64,000 nt of DNA, taken from positions 775,787 through 839,786 of the forward strand of contig NW_006921546.1 in assembly GCF_000340215.1 (NCBI RefSeq), given 5' to 3'. The position numbers and the translations under genes were made by a program. Source of the DNA: Pseudocercospora fijiensis CIRAD86. Taxonomy: Eukaryota; Ascomycota; Dothideomycetes; Mycosphaerellales; Mycosphaerellaceae. Of this stretch, positions 1 through 11,060 are shown piece by piece (positions within the stretch are counted from its first letter, which is position 1; each line of letters opens with the position of its first letter). The notes beneath the pieces were generated by a model, which worked only from the letters and a program-made list of their open reading frames with translations, was not told the DNA's origin and did no database searches.

Positions 1-617
1 CCTCCTTAGCGCCTACTCTGTTTTACCTAAGACGTAAAGATCCGGTTCGATTCGACTTTCTACATAATTATAAGGTAATATACTTTACGTACCGCTCTTA
101 AGATCTATTAGAATTCCGAGGATATTAAGTAGCTCGGGCTTACTACCGCCAAATAGCGCTAAGTAGAGTATCTCGTAGATATTAGTAAGTATTACGCGAA
201 GGTTACTACTACGATTAGAAGAACCTAAGGACCGACGATCTACCTTATCTTTATATACTATAACTAGCTCTTTAACGAGCTCGATAAAACTATAGCTAAG
301 CTAGCTAAGAAAAGCGTTCCCTAGAAAGTAGCTATAATAAAAGCTATAGATAGCTCCTATACTAAGTTATATAAATATTATAGTACTACTTTTTAGTCGT
401 TCGGGGATATCTATAGCGTTACGTACTTACTTAACCTAGTAGAAAAAGATATATACTAGTAGAAGCTAGAATAGAAGGGGGACGAGGAATAGTCTAAGTA
501 TTACTAGACTATTCTAGAAAAGATATTCTATAAGCGTTAGAAAGAAACTAGTCTAAGTATAGCTCGTATAAAGAAAAAGAAGGCTAAGAAGGCTCTAATA
601 TTATATCTATTTTATAG
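1..617 (+). pseudogene. hAT transposase, C-terminal remnant (RIP-decayed)
   Basis: Frame 1, reading RIP stops as Trp/Gln, gives the C-terminal dimerisation region of a hAT transposase: a stretch resembling PTIYLIFIYYNWLFNELD, then a Lys-rich VPWK segment, an LxKYYS motif near 370, GDIYSVTYLLN near 405, and a Trp-rich end (EWKGDEEW, ILEKIFYKRW). This order is that of fungal hAT proteins. The start lies outside the window. The frame ends in a Lys-rich tail at about 610. No intact catalytic core is visible because only the last ~200 residues are present. The family call is secure from the motif order; its link to the hAT terminus at 19726 is inference. Confidence 0.72.
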
Positions 618-900
618 GTAGTAAAGGACGGAAACTAACACTACTACTACTACTTGTAGCAATAGTATAGGCTACCGAGGGTAACATAACCTATAGCAAT
701 ACGGGCAGCTATGTTTAGCAAGATAGGATAACGAGACTATCGCTTAGGCTGATAACTAGAGCCCTGCAACATAGGCATTGTAGAAGTGTGACATAAACAA
801 TGTGCTATACGAGGTTAATAATCTGTCTACTCTATAGAAGGAGGCCTCTTATATAGGCTTAAAACTGGCCTATAGGTGTAGGGCCGGTTACTAGCCAATA
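618..900 (+). repeat. Dispersed ~335-bp repeat, copy 1
   Basis: Begins TAAAGGACGGAAACTAACAC followed by CTA repeats. The same sequence is inverted at 63139-63475, and its first ~35 bp recur at 19756. The shared part runs to about position 895 (a GGGCCGGTTACTAGC match). A TATA-like TTATATAGGC followed by an A-rich stretch near 850 suggests a promoter-bearing unit such as a solo LTR, but I see no convincing LTR termini, and no tRNA-type A or B boxes of a SINE. Confidence 0.55.
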
Positions 901-987
901 GTAGGAAGTAGAGGTAGAAGAGGAAGTAACTACTAAAGTAAATAAAGAAGAGTTCGATCTCTATCGGCGCGCGAGTAAGTACTAAAC

Positions 988-1296
988 TGTAAGAACCTAA
1001 GCAAGTAAAGTCTCCTGTCCTGCCTTAGCAAGCCTATATAACAATTATGTGATCTTATTACGTATACTGTAGTACTGTCTCGCTAGCGCAAAGCCTGCTT
1101 AGCGTATACGCGGAAAAGCTCGGTCGCTTATATAGATATACTCGGTTGCTAGCTCGGTATATATACTATCCGTACGTAGCCTAGTTAATAGTAAACGCTC
1201 TGCCCTATTCTAAGAAAGGTACGGTTTAGTTCTACTATCTACTACTAAGATTAGTAGAGGGTGTTCTATACGTTGCTATATACCTATTTTCTTATA
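988..1296 (+). repeat. 5' LTR of chromovirus 1
   Basis: Starts TGTAAGAACCTAAGC and ends near TTTTCTTATA. It is nearly identical to 7614-7922. Confidence 0.85.
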
Positions 1297-1329
1297 GTTC
1301 TAAACCGTCTACCCTTCGTAGCGGCCTAT

Positions 1330-2690
1330 AGAACCCCGAAAGATAAACGCAAGCGACCCGAATACGCCGGGCGCGGAAACCGCGTAAAATAATGCACTAG
1401 GAGCGCCGGTAGCATTAGAAAACGACGCGGTAATACAATAATACAAGGCCGAATATTAGGCGCGCCGAGAAGCGACCCGCCTACGGCTCGAACGATTTCT
1501 AGCTAAGTAAGAAGTGCTTAGGCTAGAAGTATAGGCTTAAGAAGCTAAGCGAGAAAATGCGCGTCTTTATACCCTTAGGGACGTAGGCGATATACCGGCT
1601 CCGAGTAGCGGCACTACCGGCGGAGGTCCTATAATAACCCCTCTCTCGGGCAATAACGACGATAGTAAGGAAAAGGTAGAGTTAGCGGACGAGTCGATTT
1701 AGAGGCCTAAATCCTAAAGAGCTAAATTCCTCTCGTATCGACTACCTCTTTCTAGAAGTGCGCTAAGCGTAGCTACTATGCCTAGTATAAGCTACGTAGT
1801 CGCTAGCCTTACGGCTATTAAGCCTCGCCTAAAGGAACCTAAACCCTTTAAAGGCGATACGATTAAGGAATCGAGGCGATTCCTCTAAGAACTTTCTATT
1901 ACCTTTGCCCTATTTAGAGCTACCTATTATACGGACGAAAGCAAGGTGCTTTATAGTATTATATACCTCGTAGGCGATATATAGGAGCGATAGTATAACG
2001 AAAACAGCCTTAAAGACCTATAGAATTATACCTACTAGGACTTTAAAACCTTCTATCGGGACTACTTCGGGGACCCTATAAACCGTATACTCGACGTAAC
2101 CCTCGAGTATAAGGCAGCCCGTTAGCGTAAGGGATAGTTAGTCTAAAGCTTTACCCTTAAGCTCGCAGTTCTCGAAGATTAACTTAGCGACTATAGCGAG
2201 GAGTATAGGATTCGCTATCTCCTTGTTAAACTCTAGCCGGCGATTCGTAGCGCGATTATTAAATACTATATAGTACTAACGACGCGTTACGAACTCGTAG
2301 AGCTTGCGACGCGTATCGAGACCCCTAACAAGCCGTCTAGCAAACGCAAGGATCGTAATTACGATAAAACCGGAGGCAATAAAGGTAAGAAGCGTCGATC
2401 TAATAGTTACGCCCGTAAGCCGTAGTCGAATCGCGGCCGCGAAGTAGGCGGGAAGTATTCGAAGAACGATAACTCGTAGGGCGGGTACGACATTAGCAAG
2501 GTCGAATACTACAGCTATCGCTAGAAAGGCTATTGTAAGAACGTATACCCTAACCGCTACCTCTAGAAAGACGACAACCCTACGGTACGTAAGGTCGCCG
2601 CTAACGCTAAGGAAAAGAAGAACGACCCGAAGGCTAAGGGAAAAGACAAGGCACCTCCTAAGAGCTAGGGATAGATACGGAATCTTAACT
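1330..2690 (+). pseudogene. gag of chromovirus 1
   Basis: Decayed Gag frame between the LTR and pol. Near 2494-2545 a nucleocapsid zinc knuckle is readable as YYSYR(stop)KGYCKNVY, which restores to the CX2CX4HX4C spacing once RIP products of Cys and His (Tyr) and Gln (TAG) are recognised. Upstream is a charged region with the composition of a capsid. No intact start codon or continuous frame remains. The gene lies directly upstream of the protease/RT region, the standard Ty3/gypsy order. Confidence 0.7.
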
Positions 2691-2699
2691 AAGTAGCTT

Positions 2700-5600
2700 A
2701 GTAGCAGTAGTACCTACGGGACGCGTATACGGAGTAATTGTTATATAAGAAGGGGAAGTTGCCGTCGAATACTTACTAGATAATACCGCTAACATTAATA
2801 TAGTATCTTAAGAATTCGTTCTACGATACTAGCCTTAGCGGATTGTTAATGCTGTACTACCTAGTACCGATAGTTTCTAGGGTAACCGAGGATACTACTA
2901 CGGAGCGTATTATCTACGCTTACGGATCGCCGACTCTATAGGCTAAGAACGCATTACTACCGGAGTTTTCTATACTTTCGAAATACCCCTCCCTAATATT
3001 ATTCTTAGTAGGCTATAGAGGCGCGATTAAAAGGTAATCGTCGATAGCTCGACGGATACCTAGACCTATAGGAACGAAGCCGTAGCGCGTACGATACGCG
3101 TACGGGAGCTATAGGAATTCTAGAAGGATATACGTAACGCTCTATACGTATATACGATTAGCGTTCGCTAGCTTCGCGATATCGCTAAAGGTTCCTCCTT
3201 ACTAGAAGAATTTAAAGACTTCGAAGACGTCTTTATAATAACGCCTAAAGCGAGATATAAGCTCCTCGAAGATATAGAGTATACGATTAACCTAATCCCC
3301 GGAACGAAGCCGCTATATAAACCTCTCTACTATTCTTTAGGAAGAGAGCTTAGCGACCTTTGTAATTACCTAAGCTTAGCCTTAGAGAATAATTAGATCT
3401 AGCTTAGTATAAGCGAGGCGGGTACGCCGATCCTATTCGTACTAAAGAAGGATAGCAGTCTAAGACTCTATATCGATTATAGGGAGCTAAACGAGATTAC
3501 TATTAAAAATCGTTACCCCCTGCCTCTTATTAGCGAAACGCTTAATAGGCTTAAGGACGCCGAATAGTATACGTCCTTAGACCTTTAGGATATATATTAC
3601 CGTATCTATATTAAGCGAGGCGACGAGTAGAAGACTACGTTCCGTACGCGGTACGGGCACTTCGAGTATAAGGTAATGCCTTTTAGGCTTACTAATGCTC
3701 CTACTACGTTTTAAGGATATATTAATAGGGCGTTAGCTAGCCTAGTTAACATTTGCTATATTGTCTACCTTAACGATATTCTTATCTATAGCAAAACGCG
3801 GGAGGACTACGTACGAGACGTACGCGCTATCCTTACGCGGCTTAGAAAGTTTGTATTATATACGAATAGAAAGAAATATTCCTTCTAGAAGAAAGAAGTC
3901 GAATTCCTAGGATTTATCGTTAGTACCGAAGGCGTATCGATAGATTAGCGTAGGGTAAACGCTATTAATAAGTAGCCTCGCCTATTAACGCTAAAGGAGG
4001 TTTAATCCTTCCTCGGATTCTATAACTTCTATCGGAGGTTTATCCCTAATTACTCCCGGATCGTTATACTACTAACCGCCCTATTAAAAGGAGCCGTAAA
4101 TAGCCGAAAGCTAGGATAGGTCCCGTAGGGCGAAAGCGAGGAGTAAGCGTTCCGCTAGCTAAAGGCTACCTTTAGCTTAGCCTCGATATTACGATACTAT
4201 AATCCTACGAAGCCCCTACGTATCGAGACCGATGCCTCTATATTCGCCTTAGTAGGAATTATATTATAATAGAGCGAAGATAGGAATTAGTACCCCCTAG
4301 CCTTCTAGTTACGAAAAATAATCCTAGCCGAGATTAATTATAAGACCTATAACTAGGAGCTCCTAGCGGTTGTCGAATCCTTTAAGTATTAGCGCCCGTA
4401 CCTCGACGGCGCCTAGTATATAATCCGCGTAGTTATCGACTACGCTAATCTTAAGGGCTTTATAAAAATAAAGTAGCTCGTCGGAAGGTAGGTAAGATAG
4501 GTAACCTTCCTTATACCTTTCGACTTTACTATTAAACATCGGGCTAGTAAACGAAATCTAGCCGATATACCTTCGCGACGTAGCGACTACGAGAGCGAGT
4601 CGTAGGCGGCGAATAACCTTCTCCCTATATTATAGTCGAAACTAGCTCTATAGTTAAATCTATCCGAGGATATCGAGCCGATTATAAAACGTATCTCTAT
4701 TATATATATAGGGATGCGAGACGCTAGTATAGCGCTAGCGGAACGTAAGAGTTTTATTATCCCGTAAGAGTAGCGGCTACTATCGTTAGGAATAACAGGC
4801 CCTACTATAAGACGCCTAATATAATCCTTAGTTTCGTACGCACTTTATAATAGCTAGAGTAAGCGAGAGGGGGAGGCTTGTATAAGACAAGCTTACTATC
4901 GGGTAGCTTAGCCTCGTTAAGTAGTTCTAACCTCCCGCCTAGCTATTCTCGTCGTAGTAACCTTATTTACTACGGCGATGCGCTATATATCCCTAAGGAC
5001 TACATATTACGTACGCAACTAATACGTATATACTACGACGACCCTTTAGCTAGACACTTTAGTATAGCTAAGACTATAGACCTAATATGCCGAAAGTACT
5101 TCTAGCTAAAGATAGCCGAGGATATTACGGCCTATGTCCGTACCTATAGAATTTGTTAACGGTCGAAGGCAAAGCGCTATCGCCTATATAGCGAGCTCGC
5201 TACGCTACCTATACTAACCCGACTATAGTAAGAATTAACGATAGACTTTATTACCGATCTCCCGCCGAGCAAGCTCGGTACCTACGTATATACTACAATC
5301 CTCGTAATAGTCGACCGCTATACGAAAATAAGCCTCTTTATCCTAACGACGAAGAAGTATATAGTAGTAGAACTCGTAGATATCCTTTAAAGGGAGGTAA
5401 TTAGGCGTTTTAGAGTGCCGTCGGGTATTGTTAGCGATCGTAGATCGCTTTTTACTAGCTAGTTTTAGAGCGACTTCTACTTCGAAGCGTATATAAAGCG
5501 TAGGCTTAGTATAGCCTTCTATCCTTAGACTAATAGGTAAACCGAACGCGCGAACTAGACCCTCGAGCAATACCTACGATACTATTACTCTAAGAACTAG

Positions 5601-6290
5601 GATAATTAGGCTAAACTATTACCTTAGGTAGAGTTTGCCTATAATAATAGCGTTTATCCTACGTTACGTATAAGCCCCTTTAAGATGCTCTACGGCTTTA
5701 ACCCTAATTTAATACTAAGCGCAAATAAGCTACTAGCTCGGGACGAGCTAACTAAGGGAAGGGCACTAGTAGCTATCGACGCTACGGAGCGACTATAGAA
5801 AGCGTATAAAACGCTTACGGAACGCTAGTAGAAAGCAGTAGAATACTAGGCTAAGCAATACAATATATACTATACTACTAAGATATATAGTATAGGCGAC
5901 CTAGTCTTACTATCGACAAAGAATATTAGCTTAGATGTCCTAAAGAGGAAACTTAGCCCGAAGTATATAGGGCCTTTTTGTATTATCGACGTAGTCGGAG
6001 CGTAGGCGTACCGCCTAGTACTACCGTTAAGTACGAAGATCTATAATGTTTTCTATGTTTCCCTCCTCGAGCCTTAGTATAGGCGCGACGGCGAGGAGCA
6101 TAAGATAAGTATACCTATCGCTAAAGGTAACGAGTAGTAGGTAGAAACAATCGTAGCTAAGAAGATAAAAAAGTAGAAGGCATACTACCTTATTAAGTAG
6201 CGAGGTTAGCCTAAAGAATACAACACTTAGAAGCTAGCTATTTATATTAAAGATTCTATAGCGTTAGACGAGTTCGAAGCTTAAGTAAAG
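2700..6290 (+). pseudogene. pol of chromovirus 1: PR-RT-RNase H-integrase-chromodomain
   Basis: RT is clear: [11 protein letters not shown] near 3421, [17 protein letters not shown] near 3475, and the catalytic box at 3763-3783 now reading YLND (Asp to Asn). RNase H follows to about 4560. Integrase has an HHCC-type region near 4990-5110, DFITDLP near 5249, VSDRRSLF near 5445 and QTERANQTLEQY near 5530-5570, so the DDE triad positions are visible. The end at about 6130-6280 reads ETIVAKKIKK(stop)KAYYLIK(stop)RG(stop)PKEYNT, a chromodomain with its Trp codons turned to stops. This places the element among the chromoviruses, whose chromodomain is thought to steer integration to heterochromatin. 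Confidence 0.88.
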
Positions 6291-6399
6291 CGCAAGCGTA
6301 GGTAGTAATTAAAACAAAAGAAAATAAAACTTAAAAAAATAGTAGATACGTACTCGTTTCGCTACTAAAAAAGGCCTATCGGCCTAGTATATATAAAAG

Positions 6400-7254
6400 T
6401 AGCGCCGCGTAGGCGCGGCGACGGCGGACCGTCTACTCTACTTATCCTTAGACTCCTACTCCTCTTCGTCCTTCTCCTCGATACCTATAGCAGTATCGAT
6501 AGTAGCGACGGCCTTAGCGCCGACGCGCTAGGCGAGGTTCTAGTATAGTTAGTATACGAAGCGTAAGTAAAACGAGGCTATAGGAAGAACTATACCTAAC
6601 GACTAATCTCTACTAAACTAGCTAGGTTAGTACCGATATACTCGAGGGTACTAAGCAAGTTAATATCCGTAAGGGACCCGCTAGCGGCCCCCTTACGGGC
6701 TAGGGCTTTGCCGCCTAGGGTTACTTTATTCTTATTAATATAAAAGGCGTCGAGCGTAGATAGGATAACTAATAACGAGGTTAGTATACGAAGCGTAAGC
6801 GGAGCGTATAAGAAACCTACGTACGACGACGGCGTCTAGGTTAGCCTAGAGTGCCTCTAAGGCCTCGTTAGACTCTTCGAGGGACTTGTAGCCGTCTAGG
6901 TCGTATAGGTCGCGCGTAGAGCGAGCGGCGCGGATACGGGCTAGTAGCGCTACTAGCGCGCGTACCGTAATAGGCATATAAGGGTAGTAGCTACTATAGT
7001 AGCGATCGTAGTTACGCTTAGTAGCAGGGTCTATATTGCTACCTATATAGAGCTTAGACAGGTCTACTAAAGCGAGTTAGTTACAAAGCGCGTATACGTA
7101 GCAAAGGGCGAGAAAACGTACCGTTAGCCGTTATATACCTAAAGCAACGGATATAGCCCTCTAGGACTTTTAGTAGGCGCTAGGTAGGCGTAGTAAGTAT
7201 CGTAGGGCTAGCGCCTACGGCGCGCTTGCCTACGGTACGTATAGGGGTAGACAT
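6400..7254 (-). pseudogene. Antisense reading frame between pol and 3' LTR of chromovirus 1
   Basis: On the minus strand an ATG at 7254 begins MSTPIRTVGKRAVGASPT. Further blocks in shifted frames look protein-like: RNYDRYYSSYYPYMP, TVRALVALLARIRAARST, DLYDLDGYKSLEESNEAL and GSLTDINLLSTLEYIGTN, closing with an acidic stretch (IEEKDEEE). The phase changes suggest introns or indels. A GCGCCGCGTAGGCGCGGCG palindrome lies near its end at 6401-6419. I do not recognise the product. Extra frames, including antisense ones, are known in some gypsy elements, but I cannot tie this one to a family. Confidence 0.45.
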
Positions 7255-7613
7255 ACTAGTAATGTTTTTTTTTAGATAGATATTTAAAAAAGAAAAATCT
7301 TTAAGTAATACTAGAGGGGCGCGAAGGGGGAGTAGGCGGGGAGTAGGCGGGTAGTGTTTAGAGCGCTTAGAAAAAGAAGAAGTTTTTAAGCGGGCTTCGA
7401 ATACTTTAAATACCCTAGTTAGTACTAGAAGCAGCCGCGCTTTAAATCTATAAACAAACAAGCAACTACGAGGCAAAACATAACGTGCCTAGCAACTATA
7501 GCCTAGCGATAGGTGCGTATAAGACGCGTATATATAGCGCAGAGTATAAGAAATAGTATAATTTACTATATTGCCCTATAGCTAGGATAGCTATACCGGG
7601 GGAAGGAGATAAT

Positions 7614-7922
7614 TATAAGAACCTAAGCAAGTAAAGTCTCCTATCCTGCCTTAGCAAGCCTATATAACAATTATGTAATGTTATTACGTATACTACGGTG
7701 CTATCTCGCTAGCGCAAAGCCTACTTAGCGTATACGCGGAAAAGCTCGGTCGCTCGTACGGATATACTCGGTTACCGGCTCGGTATATATACTATCCGTA
7801 CGTAGCCTAGTTAATAGTAAACGCTCTGCCCTATTCTAAGAAAGGCACGGTTTAGTTCTACTATCTACTACTAAGATTAGTAGAGGGTGTTCTATACGTT
7901 GCTATATACCTATTTTCTTATA
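7614..7922 (+). repeat. 3' LTR of chromovirus 1
   Basis: Second LTR copy, starting TATAAGAACC where the 5' copy has TGTAAGAACC (a RIP-type change). It follows the polypurine tract at 7598-7613. Confidence 0.85.
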
Positions 7923-8423
7923 GTACTAACCCTATAGGCTCGGAAAGAAGGCTAATAATCTCTAGATCTTACTAGTCTTCTAGACGAACTCGGAGACGAT
8001 ATTCTCGCTATATAGTAGTAGTTAGAGCCTAAGTTTCTAACGATAGCGTCGGTCGCTTAGGACGTCCTTACTATACCGAGGGTAGATATAGGCTATAAGA
8101 TATCTTTTAGTATTACTCGTTACTAGGGCCGCTTTAATCGAATATACTCGCCTATTACCTTTAAATCTATTATAGTATTCTAATACTATCTCCTTTACTA
8201 GAGTCGCTAAGGTAGGATACTAAAGATTATACTAAAGGACTTAATCGAGGAATTAGAAAACCTTAAGATTAAAGAAACCTAGTAGCGCGAGGAGAATACG
8301 AAATTTAGTCTAAGTAAAACCCTTATTAGCGATAACGAAGAGGAGGAGAGTAGAGATAGAAGGCGATACTAGGTCGAGAAGCGGAAGCGTAAATAGGCTT
8401 AGAGTAGCTTTAAAGAGACGAAG
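7923..8423 (+). other. RIP'd sequence upstream of the first H3-like gene
   Basis: A decayed, probably coding stretch on the plus strand. With RIP stops read as Gln/Trp it gives segments such as HSILILSPLLESLR and a basic Arg/Gln-rich tail up to about 8420. I cannot assign it. It could be the 3' part of another gene in the same ancestral element, cut off by chromovirus 1. Confidence 0.3.
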
Positions 8424-8632
8424 CGTTTACGTAGAAGGTAATATAGCCGGCGTATATAGCCGGCATATATAGCTAGTATATATTACTAATATATTTCGAA
8501 TTCCTAAAGAGACTAGTTACTATAGTAACGAAGCGCTTATATAGAAGGTAATATAGCCGGCGTATATAGCTAGTATATATCTCTAATATATTTTAAATTC
8601 CTAAATAGACTAGTTACTATAGTAACCTACTC
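8424..8632 (+). repeat. Two-copy tandem repeat with GCCGGC motifs
   Basis: Two ~105-bp units start with ACGAAGCG (about 8424 and 8528), each carrying ATATAGCCGGCGTATATAG and ending GACTAGTTACTATAGTA. They lie just upstream of the pyrimidine-rich leader of the first H3-like gene. The GCCGGC/TATA motif recurs around the second H3-like gene and in the MITE at 48.1 kb. Confidence 0.7.
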
Positions 8633-8712
8633 CGCTTAACTACTAACTATTTCTAAAGCTCTATTCGCTCTTCCTCTCCTTCTTTCCTTTTCCTATATTC
8701 TAAAAGATAAAT

Positions 8713-9638
8713 ATGCCTTAAGGATATAGCTCTTTAGGCCTTTCTAAGCCGGCCGCCTCCCTTTCCTTTAGCTACTATCCTTTATACGAATCTAACGAGG
8801 ACCTACTAAGACGGTTTAATAGAAGACTATTTAATCTAGAAGGCAAGAAGTATAAATATCTCCTTACGATTATAGGCTTATTAATTTTCTAGGTCCTAGC
8901 GATATACCTTCGTCGCCTAAAAGATACCTTTAGAGCCTAAAGGGCAAGGGTAAAGCAAGCTAAGTATAGGGAGACTATAGCGAGAACGAGATATCGGAAG
9001 AGTAAGACTCTCCGTAGTATATATAAAGGAAGGGGGTCCTCGGAAAATAGTACTAAAAACAAAAAGGCTTTAGGTAGATAGGAGAAAGCTAAAAAGAGTA
9101 GGCGGACGAAGACTATTATAAAAAAAAGTTATCTTTCTATTAAAAAAAAGGGTATAAGCTAGGACTCGACGATAAAGAAGCGGCGCATTAAATTAGGTAC
9201 TATTACCCTTCGCTAGATCTAGCTATTCTAAGATAAAAGAGTAACCGAGCTTTTAATCCCTAAGACTCCCTTCTAGCGACTCGTCTAAGAAATTATATTA
9301 GATTTTCGGTCTAGTATACGATTTACGGCTAAGGCGATTAGTACTCTTTAGGAAGATATATAGGCATTTCTCGTAACCGAGTCTAAGCTTTTAAACCTCC
9401 TTACTATCTATACGAAGCGGGTTACTCTTTAATATAAAGATATATAGCTTCTAGCTAAAATTCGGCGTCGGTTTATAGCAGATTAATTAGAATTTGTATT
9501 TAGTCGTTAGATTAACCTAGGAGGAGGCCTATTTTCGTATCCTTTTACTAGCTATAAGTAACGGCTATACTCCTAATTTTATCTCTACGCTATACCTAAA
9601 TCTAAGGTACGAAGTAGAAACCTAGCGCCCTATATTTA
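8713..9638 (+). pseudogene. Histone H3-like gene 1 (H3L1), first part, RIP-decayed
   Basis: A CT-rich leader (8655-8700) precedes ATG 8713. The frame then runs without indels to 9638, with stops only at codons explicable as RIP'd Gln/Trp. About 60 residues in is a hydrophobic stretch (LLTIIGLLIF-VLAIYL, ~8860-8910), possibly a membrane segment. At 8977 ATA-GCG-AGA-ACG reads (M)ARTRYRKS, recalling the H3 tail ARTKQTARKS. A basic tail follows, then the histone fold at 9175-9470: RRIKLGTITLR (H3 RYKPGTVALR), TELLIPKTPF(Q)RLV (H3 TELLIRKLPFQRLV), EIILDFRSSIRF, L(Q)EDI(Q)AFLV, IYTKRVTL(Q)YKDI(Q)L (H3 IHAKRVTIQKKDIQL). Loop 1 has canonical H3 length; AFLV and RVTL resemble CENP-A variants. It could be an H3/CenH3-derived gene; function is unknown. 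Confidence 0.78.
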
Positions 9639-9827
9639 TATAAGAAGAGTTATATTAGTAGGTAGATAGGGTAGTAGTAAATTAGTGTAGTATTCGATAG
9701 AGATCTAAGAGGAGAGAGAGGAAGGTAGGCTAGTTAGCCTAACGCTAAGCGCCAAGCCCTGCCTAAGGCATTAGGACCCTAGCTTTACTCGGTCTAGTTA
9801 TATACTAATTACGTATAACCTCTAATA
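9639..9827 (-). repeat. 3' LTR of chromovirus 2
   Basis: 189 bp, paired with 16521-16709. The purine tract AGAAGGGAAGCG (complement of 9831-9842) lies at its inner edge, as expected at the 3' LTR of a minus-oriented element. Confidence 0.9.
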
Positions 9828-11060
9828 CACGCTTCCCTTCTAAAGGCCGCGCCCTCGTAGCCTGTCTATATTCTAACCTAATCTCCGTTACTACTAACTT
9901 AGCAGATTAACTAAGCTGTTTAGCTATACTAAATTAAACGCTTAACTACCTAATTATATAACTATATTAAACCTTACCTTCTAGCACAATGTCTAACTTC
10001 TAACTGCGCTATCCTTATATATAGTAAAGTAATATATAACTAATAGAATTAAGGACTATCGACTAATTACAATACGAGCGTACCTTCCCTACTAAAATAG
10101 GTAGGTATACGAGGTATTATAGTACTGCGTCCGTTCTAAGTAATATCGTATCGAGTTCTTTGCGTCTACTCCTAAAAGACCTAGCAATGTCCGCTTCCGA
10201 GGGTTGTTCTTATTATTATAAGGGCTATTATTTACTATCGTAGTTTCACTAGCCCTAATTAGTTAGGTTTAGTAGCCTTTAATTGTTAATCTTATCTTAT
10301 CTTTCAAAAAATACAGCTCGTCTAGTTTCTATAGATAAAGGCTATTATAAGTGTAGTAGTTAAGGTTCGCCTCGCTTAAAGAGTCGGAAAGATTAAGAAG
10401 TAACCTATTATCCGCAAGATCGACCTCGGCTAGCTTAGCTCTATAGTTTTACCCTTAGTTAGTCTATTAATCGTTTAACCTTTTTAGTCCCTTAGTCCTT
10501 CGAACGGCTTAACCCCTTTTAACCTAGTGCCTTAGCCTTAGGCTATAGTATAGGTAAGGTTGTCTTCGTAGGCGTAGCGATAATAGCAAGTAATATTAAC
10601 AATAGCGGCGCTAGTCGTCTTAGCGCTAACTTTACCTCGCTTCTAATCTTCTTCTTCTTTAACTAATAATACACTCCGCAATACCGTTACTAATATAGGC
10701 GCGTCGGCTGCCGGTATACTACTAGCTCGTAGCGCGATACTATTATTATTACTATCGTTACTCGTATACGCGCGCGCCCTCGCCGATTGCCTAGGCCTCG
10801 ATAGAATAAAGGAATAAAAGGGGGACCTATAGGGCTCGGTAGTAGAGAGGTAGATATCTTTTAGAAGAGCAGGTAATTAATTAACGCGTTATAGCGCGCT
10901 TGTTAACACTCGGTGCGCGTTTACTATAGTAGTATAGTCTTATTGTCCTAGTTTGCCGGCCTCTAATTGGTTAGCTAATAGTACCCTAGGGGTAGCATTG
11001 TTCCTAGGTCTCTTTTAGTAATATTAGCGGCATTATAAGCTCTTAGCCTTCTTCTTGTTT
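9828..11060 (-). other. 3' region of chromovirus 2 between chromodomain and LTR
   Basis: About 1.2 kb of RIP'd DNA. I see no recognisable domain on either strand; short protein-like pieces occur but without continuity. Confidence 0.4.

Larger units (their letters stand above)
984..7922 (+). mobile_element. Ty3/gypsy chromovirus 1, full length, RIP-decayed
   Basis: Two LTRs of about 310 bp (from 988 and from 7614) bracket gag, pol and a C-terminal chromodomain in sense order, making a ~6.9-kb chromovirus. A purine-rich tract (GGGGGAAGGAGATAAT, 7598-7613) precedes the 3' LTR. GTACTAA occurs just outside both ends (979-985 and 7923-7929) and may contain the target duplication; because the LTR edges blur into it, the outer boundaries are uncertain by up to about 10 bp. 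LTR differences are mostly C-to-T or G-to-A, as expected of RIP. The element splits the older sequence that continues at 7923. Confidence 0.85.

Noticed and set aside
618..900. SINE identity for the 335-bp repeat
   Set aside because: No recognisable tRNA-type A/B boxes and no simple-repeat tail.
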